Shown: piece after piece, positions 15,015 through 18,543 of the stretch
Position numbering within the stretch: position 1 is the first letter of the stretch
How the letters are laid out: the number at the start of each line of letters is the position of its first letter
Source: Thalassiosira profunda
Taxonomy: Eukaryota > Bacillariophyta > Thalassiosirophyceae > Thalassiosirales > Thalassiosiraceae
Length of the DNA stretch: 18,543 bases
Assembly (NCBI GenBank): GCA_036939355.1
Contig: JALLAP010000136.1
Coordinates: forward strand, 1 to 18,543
Direction: 5' to 3'
Program-made: the position numbers and the translations under genes
The notes under the pieces: generated by a model
What the model saw: the letters and a program-made list of their open reading frames with translations, nothing else
Database searches by the model: none
Told to the model about the DNA's origin: nothing

Positions 15015-16190
15015 ATGAGATCGTCGTCTACGCTGTGGTGCCTCGCGGGCATATCCACCTCCCGCGTCGGCGCCTCCTTTGTTGCTCCGGAACCGCGTGC
15101 GGCAAGGCGGCGACCGCGGGAGGCCGGGAATTTTCACTGCGTCGGTATCCGCGTGGCACCGACAACAGAAGCACCATCTTCGTTTTCATTTACAATTGCA
15201 AAATTGAAGCGCGCCGGGCAAGTCGACGAGGGAGAACGAGAACGCTCCAACAACATCGTGGACGACGTGTGGACGAGCAATAGATCAATAGACACGACAA
15301 CTGAGGGCGATGGACCGATAGAGTTGCAAGATTCCTCGGTAGATTCGACCAAATGGATTCTCCTCGGGGGCACCGCGCTCGTCCTCGCCGCGGCCGCGGC
15401 GTTGGCCGTGACGATGAAAAACGACCTCGGGTTAGATTTGGAATTGGGGCAAATACGAAACGACCCGTCCGCCTCCATCGACATGGTCCTCCAAGCCCTC
15501 GAAACGATGGACCCGCTCAAGGGGATGGCCTACTTCGTGGCCTTTTACATCCTGGCGGAGATATTGGCCATCCCGGCATTCCCCCTCACGGCCTCGAGCG
15601 GCTACCTCTTCGGCGTTTGGAACGGCACGGCGTCGTGCCTATTGGGGGCGGCCATTGCGGCGAGTGTCAGCTTCGTCATCGGCAAGACGATATTGCGGGG
15701 GTACGTCGAGCGAGTGCTGGAGGACAATCCCAAGTTCCAATCCATCGACCGGGCGATCGAGCGGGAGGGGTTCAAGCTCATGTTGCTGCTGCGGCTCAGT
15801 CCGCTGTTCCCGTTCGCGCTGTCGAATTACCTGTACGGGGCATCGAGCATACGGTTCGTACCGTACTTTTTCGGGACGTTGTTGGGGTTCGGTGAGTGCA
15901 TATTTCATTGATTGCTGCCAATCCCATCGAACAAACGCACCTTGCGGATCTGACAATCCCATCTTCACACATCTAAAGCCCCAGGCACCTTTGCCTACGT
16001 GTACGCGGGAGAAATTGGCAAAGCGTTGACAATCGACAGCGCTACATCGGAACCGTGGTATGTGTACGCGGGGGGAATGGCGGTGGTGGTGGCCTTGGTG
16101 AAGATCGTCGGGGATGTCGCTTCGGGCGTGATTGAGGCGATGGAGGAAGACGACGAAGGCGGCTGGGAAGGAGACATGGACATAAGATAA
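15015..16190 (+). CDS. VTT-domain (TVP38/TMEM64/DedA) membrane protein, predicted plastid-targeted
   Basis: Exons 15015..15891 and 15979..16190 give 362 aa. The N-terminus has a short hydrophobic start followed by GASFVAPEP (19-27), like the diatom ASAFAP plastid presequence, though the signal peptide is weak. A membrane segment is at 114-134, then the VTT core: AEILAIPAFPLTASSGYLFG (181-200), a membrane segment at 206-227, LLLRLSPLFPFALSNYLYG (257-275) with R260-x-x-P, FFGTLLGFAPGTFAYVYAG spanning the splice site, and a last hydrophobic segment in exon 2. The R..P.P...N..G and LG..PGTFAY motifs are diagnostic. The family is linked to lipid scrambling and membrane transport; the acidic tail EEDDEGGWEGD ends the protein. 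It converges on the LRR gene, 111 bp away. Family certain, plastid location likely. Confidence 0.87.
15892..15978 (+). other. Spliceosomal intron in VTT gene
   Basis: An 87-base GTGAGT..CTAAAG intron, phase 1. Without splicing the frame stops at 15909-15911; with it, GF is joined to APGTFAYVYAG, restoring a motif that the family requires. This makes the intron the best-supported in the window. Confidence 0.9.
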
Positions 16191-16301
16191 ATGACGAGGC
16201 CAGGGTGCAGTGCAAAGCGCGTGCCGATCTAGTAGGATACAATACGATCGACCTCTCTCCGGATCAGTAAAAACCAAATGGCACTTCCGAGCAGCCCTCT
16301 T

Positions 16302-17756
16302 TTATCCCTCGAACGCAGCAGAATGCAGCCTTTTCTCTCCGCCCAACTTCGCGGATTTCTTGTTCCGCCCCAAAATTCCATCAACCGTCAACTCTGGCAT
16401 GCCTCTTACGAATTGAAAGATGGCTGAGAGTTCCCTCCTCTGATAGCCCACAATCCAATTGCCAGCGTGGAATTCCGACCCGTATGCAGCTGCCCTTCCG
16501 AGCCACTCGACGACGTATGGCAACACCTTCAAGTCCCACTCGAACAGAGGTTGCATGTCAAAATCGTCGTGCTGCCACAGGATCTTCCTGACAGCAACTG
16601 CCTTCTTGTCATCTCCTCGGTTCAAGGCCAGCAAATTAGATACGCCAGGAGGGCATCCGAAACCACCTACGCTGAGATTCCGAAGCGTGTGGTTGGAAAG
16701 GAATGTGCTGTTGACACTGGAAGTATCGCAGAGGACTTTCGAGAAAGCGGCCCATCCATCAGACGTGATAGTCGCATCGGAGCCAAGATTCAACCACCGG
16801 AGAGTGATATTGTGTTTCAGAGCATTTGCAAAAAGGATTGCAATTTCATCGTCGATCCTGTTTCCCTCAAGATGGAGAGAATGCAAGTTGCAATTGGGAT
16901 TCTCCAACAAAGACGCTAGAGCCCGCCACCATCTGGCTGTAGTAGTGGAGCTGGAGGAATGTCCTATGTGCTCCTGTTCCCGAGAAAGATCCAAACATCC
17001 CAAGGCTCTGCACCGAGGGAGACCTTCCACAAGGGCTTCGATCCCCGCGTCGTTGATGCCATCATCCCGCAGACGAAGCGTTTTTAGTCCACCCAAATGT
17101 TGCAAACGGTCCAATAAGGCCACGCAAGAGTTCATTCCCATAGTAAAGAAGCTAAGCTCGAGCCCTTCCAGATGTGGGTGCATCGTCAATGCGTCTGCGA
17201 TGTCTGTGACAGACTGCTCCTCGCGTTGATATTGATGCATTTCAGTAGTGCAACCAATATGAACGTACTGCAATGATCCGCCTCCCCTCAAAGCCGAAAC
17301 GAGCGAACGGAATTGCTCCGCATCCATATTGCAGCCCTTCAGACTCAATGTCAACAAATTGGGGTTGCTGGTGATGAATGGCGTCAGGGTTTGGAAGAAA
17401 TCTCGCGGGATGCGGGAGTACTGCACATGCATCCTCTGAATTGATCTGTTGCTCTGAAGCCCCTCCAGAAGCGGCTTGACGGTGTCACCGTCCAACAAAT
17501 TGGCAAGCCGAAAATCGAGGGTTGTTACATTTGTGCATCTGCCGACGCAATGCCCTAGCACGCCCATGCCGCGGGCGTCCTCGACAAAGTACTCGAGACC
17601 GTACCCTAACCCCGGCGTGCACACGCGTAGAAGCGAAAATTCAGGGTAATCTGCACGCAGCTTCATCAGAATTTCTTTGTTACCCTCGTTGGAAGTGATG
17701 TCGGAGATATCGGCGTCGGCCAACGCGGCATAATCCTCCGCCGGTGGACCACTCAT
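16302..17756 (-). CDS. RI-type leucine-rich-repeat protein
   Basis: A 484-aa protein starting MSGPPAEDYAALADAD at 17756. It has ribonuclease-inhibitor-type LRRs with the pattern L-x-x-L-x-L-x-x-x-x-[IM]-x-x-x-G..AL, for example LLTLSLKGCNMD, LKTLRLRDDGIND, LHSLHLEGNRIDD, LRWLNLG and LRNLSVGG. It ends with a C-terminal domain containing MQPLFEWDLKVLPYVVEWLGRAA, which I associate with a large diatom LRR family. No signal peptide or membrane segment, so probably a cytosolic protein-interaction scaffold; partner unknown. The frame stays open 221 codons upstream of the chosen start, but that extension is low complexity, GC-rich and overlaps the gene on the other strand, so it is not included. Single exon. 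Confidence 0.82.
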   Translation of the reverse strand: MSGPPAEDYAALADADISDITSNEGNKEILMKLRADYPEFSLLRVCTPGLGYGLEYFVEDARGMGVLGHCVGRCTNVTTLDFRLANLLDGDTVKPLLEGLQSNRSIQRMHVQYSRIPRDFFQTLTPFITSNPNLLTLSLKGCNMDAEQFRSLVSALRGGGSLQYVHIGCTTEMHQYQREEQSVTDIADALTMHPHLEGLELSFFTMGMNSCVALLDRLQHLGGLKTLRLRDDGINDAGIEALVEGLPRCRALGCLDLSREQEHIGHSSSSTTTARWWRALASLLENPNCNLHSLHLEGNRIDDEIAILFANALKHNITLRWLNLGSDATITSDGWAAFSKVLCDTSSVNSTFLSNHTLRNLSVGGFGCPPGVSNLLALNRGDDKKAVAVRKILWQHDDFDMQPLFEWDLKVLPYVVEWLGRAAAYGSEFHAGNWIVGYQRRELSAIFQFVRGMPELTVDGILGRNKKSAKLGGEKRLHSAAFEG

Positions 17757-18150
17757 CGTTTTGGACCACGTGCAAATCTCTCGGACCGGCTTGGCCTCTG
17801 ATCCGACAGCTCTAGGGCACCCAGCGAGCAATACCAAGCAGCCGCAGGTACGCAAGGACCCAGACCGCGCCTGCCGGCCAGAAGACGCTCTTTCTGACCC
17901 GGCCTGCCTGCGGAAAGCCGCGTGGGGGAGGATAGGGGAGGAGAGCCGCAGCAAAAAGTGCAGGCGCGGGGGGCGGGCGGTGCGGAGGCCGCGGGGGGAG
18001 GGACGGACGTACCTACGCTGGGCCATCGCCCTCACCTCCGTCCACCGTCCACCTCGCTCCATCGCCCATTGCGCCCTCCAACGCCTTCCATCGCCCTCAA
18101 TCGCCCTCGCGCATCGCAGCCCACGCCCATCGCAACTCGCAGCCTCAACC
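17757..18150. other. Divergent intergenic region, LRR / ABM-like gene
   Basis: 394 bp between divergent starts, holding two promoters. GC-rich with a G-rich run (17965-18000) and the CATCGCCC repeat cluster listed separately. The LRR frame is open through it on the minus strand, which is expected in such GC-rich sequence and is not taken as coding. Confidence 0.55.
18023..18106 (+). repeat. Interspersed CCATCGCCC repeats in promoter/5' UTR
   Basis: CCATCGCCC occurs at 18023-18031, 18059-18067 and 18088-18096, with a variant AATCGCCC at 18099-18106 and weaker matches (GCATCGCAG, CCATCGCAA) up to 18135. Spacing is irregular (36, 29, 11 bases). All lie within 130 bp upstream of the start at 18151, so they may be a homotypic cluster of binding sites or degenerate microsatellite. 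Confidence 0.5.
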
Positions 18151-18543
18151 ATGCCGCCCCTACCAACCCGCATGTCCCTCCGGCAATCGCTCGTCCTCGT
18201 ACTGCAAGCATCCGCCGGCCTCCTCCCGACAGCGTCGGCCTTCGTCGCACCGCGCGCCACGTCCCTAAGATGTGAAGCGGCTGCCCGGGCGACCCCGGCG
18301 CCACCCATCAGAGGCATCGACGCGCGGCGGCTGCAAATGGCACCCGGGGACGAAAGCGAGAGCTCTCCCGACTCCCCTCCCCCGCTGCCCGCGGCGTCAA
18401 CGAGGGCGTACGGCATCAACGTATCCTTCCGCGTCGATCCGTCGCGCCGCGAAGAGTTCGTCGCCGCCCTGGCCGCCGCCGCGCCCGCCGCCGCGACGCA
18501 GTTCGTCCTCGGCCGGGACGTCGACGACGAGAACCAGTTCTAC
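18151..18543 (+). CDS. Predicted plastid-targeted protein with ABM-like (dimeric alpha/beta barrel) domain, 5' part
   Basis: An open frame runs from ATG at 18151 (context CAACC) to the window end, 131 codons without a stop; the C-terminus is missing. Residues 8-30 form a signal peptide (MSLRQSLVLVLQASAGLLPT) ending in TASAFVAP (27-34), the classic ASAF plastid presequence motif; M8 (18172) is an alternative start. A Ser/Pro/Ala-rich linker (45-86) leads to YGINVSFRVDPSRREEFVAAL (87-107) and FVLGRDVDDENQFY (118-131). These look like the first strand and helix, and second strand, of an antibiotic-biosynthesis-monooxygenase-type domain, small proteins acting on quinone-like or reactive substrates. 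Targeting is well supported; the ABM assignment is tentative because the domain is cut off. The cut gene shares its promoter region with the LRR gene. Confidence 0.7.
   Translation, partial: MPPLPTRMSLRQSLVLVLQASAGLLPTASAFVAPRATSLRCEAAARATPAPPIRGIDARRLQMAPGDESESSPDSPPPLPAASTRAYGINVSFRVDPSRREEFVAALAAAAPAAATQFVLGRDVDDENQFY

Noticed and set aside
17757..18419. N-terminal extension of the LRR frame by 221 codons
   Set aside because: Overlaps the divergent gene with a clear plastid presequence; composition is R/A/G-rich without LRR pattern, and the start at 17756 gives a normal protein.
1..18543. CRISPR arrays, tRNA or rRNA genes, transposase or reverse transcriptase genes
   Set aside because: Looked for regular spaced repeats, T-loop-like sequences and mobile-element protein motifs; none was found by eye.

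Overview
The window looks like nuclear DNA of a photosynthetic stramenopile, most likely a centric diatom of the Thalassiosira type. Four things point there. It carries two fucoxanthin-chlorophyll-protein genes of the Lhcf type with the diatom plastid presequence motif (ASA[A]-F). Two other proteins start with a signal peptide followed by an ASF or ASAF motif. Introns are few and short (about 87-113 bases, GT..AG). Several products (FG-GAP propeller, RI-type leucine-rich repeat, secreted Cys-rich proteins) belong to families that are large in such genomes. The genus is an inference; no database search was possible. There is one undetermined base, at 13680.

The left 10.7 kb is a large direct duplication. 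Copy A (1..about 3850) and copy B (6811..about 10700) have the same order: start of a small secreted protein gene (-), Lhcf light-harvesting gene (-), GFA/CENP-V-like zinc-fold gene (+, one intron), and a secreted PHB-depolymerase-type esterase (-). The Lhcf and GFA genes are divergent over a promoter of about 197 bp with a conserved TGACGT box. The copies are separated by an FG-GAP type II membrane protein (4106..6242 or 6259) and the rest of the small secreted protein gene (6289..6855). Each copy seems to have lost a different gene: copy A has a 2-nt insertion in the GFA gene but an intact esterase, while copy B has an intact GFA gene but a 2-nt insertion in the esterase. Stretches of perfect identity (257 bp in Lhcf, 217 bp in GFA) next to diverged sequence suggest gene conversion.

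The right part (10.7-18.5 kb) is single copy. It holds a Cys-rich secreted protein with one apparent frameshift (10832..11855, +), a secreted spondin-domain protein (12290..13030, -), an LPCAT/LPEAT-type acyltransferase with an unusual HX4E motif and an upstream ORF (13564..14709, -), and a predicted plastid-targeted VTT/TVP38/DedA membrane protein with one intron (15015..16190, +). It ends with an RI-type LRR protein (16302..17756, -) and, running off the right edge, the start of a predicted plastid-targeted ABM-like protein (18151..18543, +).

The genes do not form one obvious pathway. Themes that recur are plastid proteins (two Lhcf, VTT, ABM-like) and secreted or surface proteins (two esterases, small helical protein, FG-GAP, Cys-rich, spondin). 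The esterases and the Cys-rich protein share a C-terminal layout of low-complexity linker plus six-cysteine tail.
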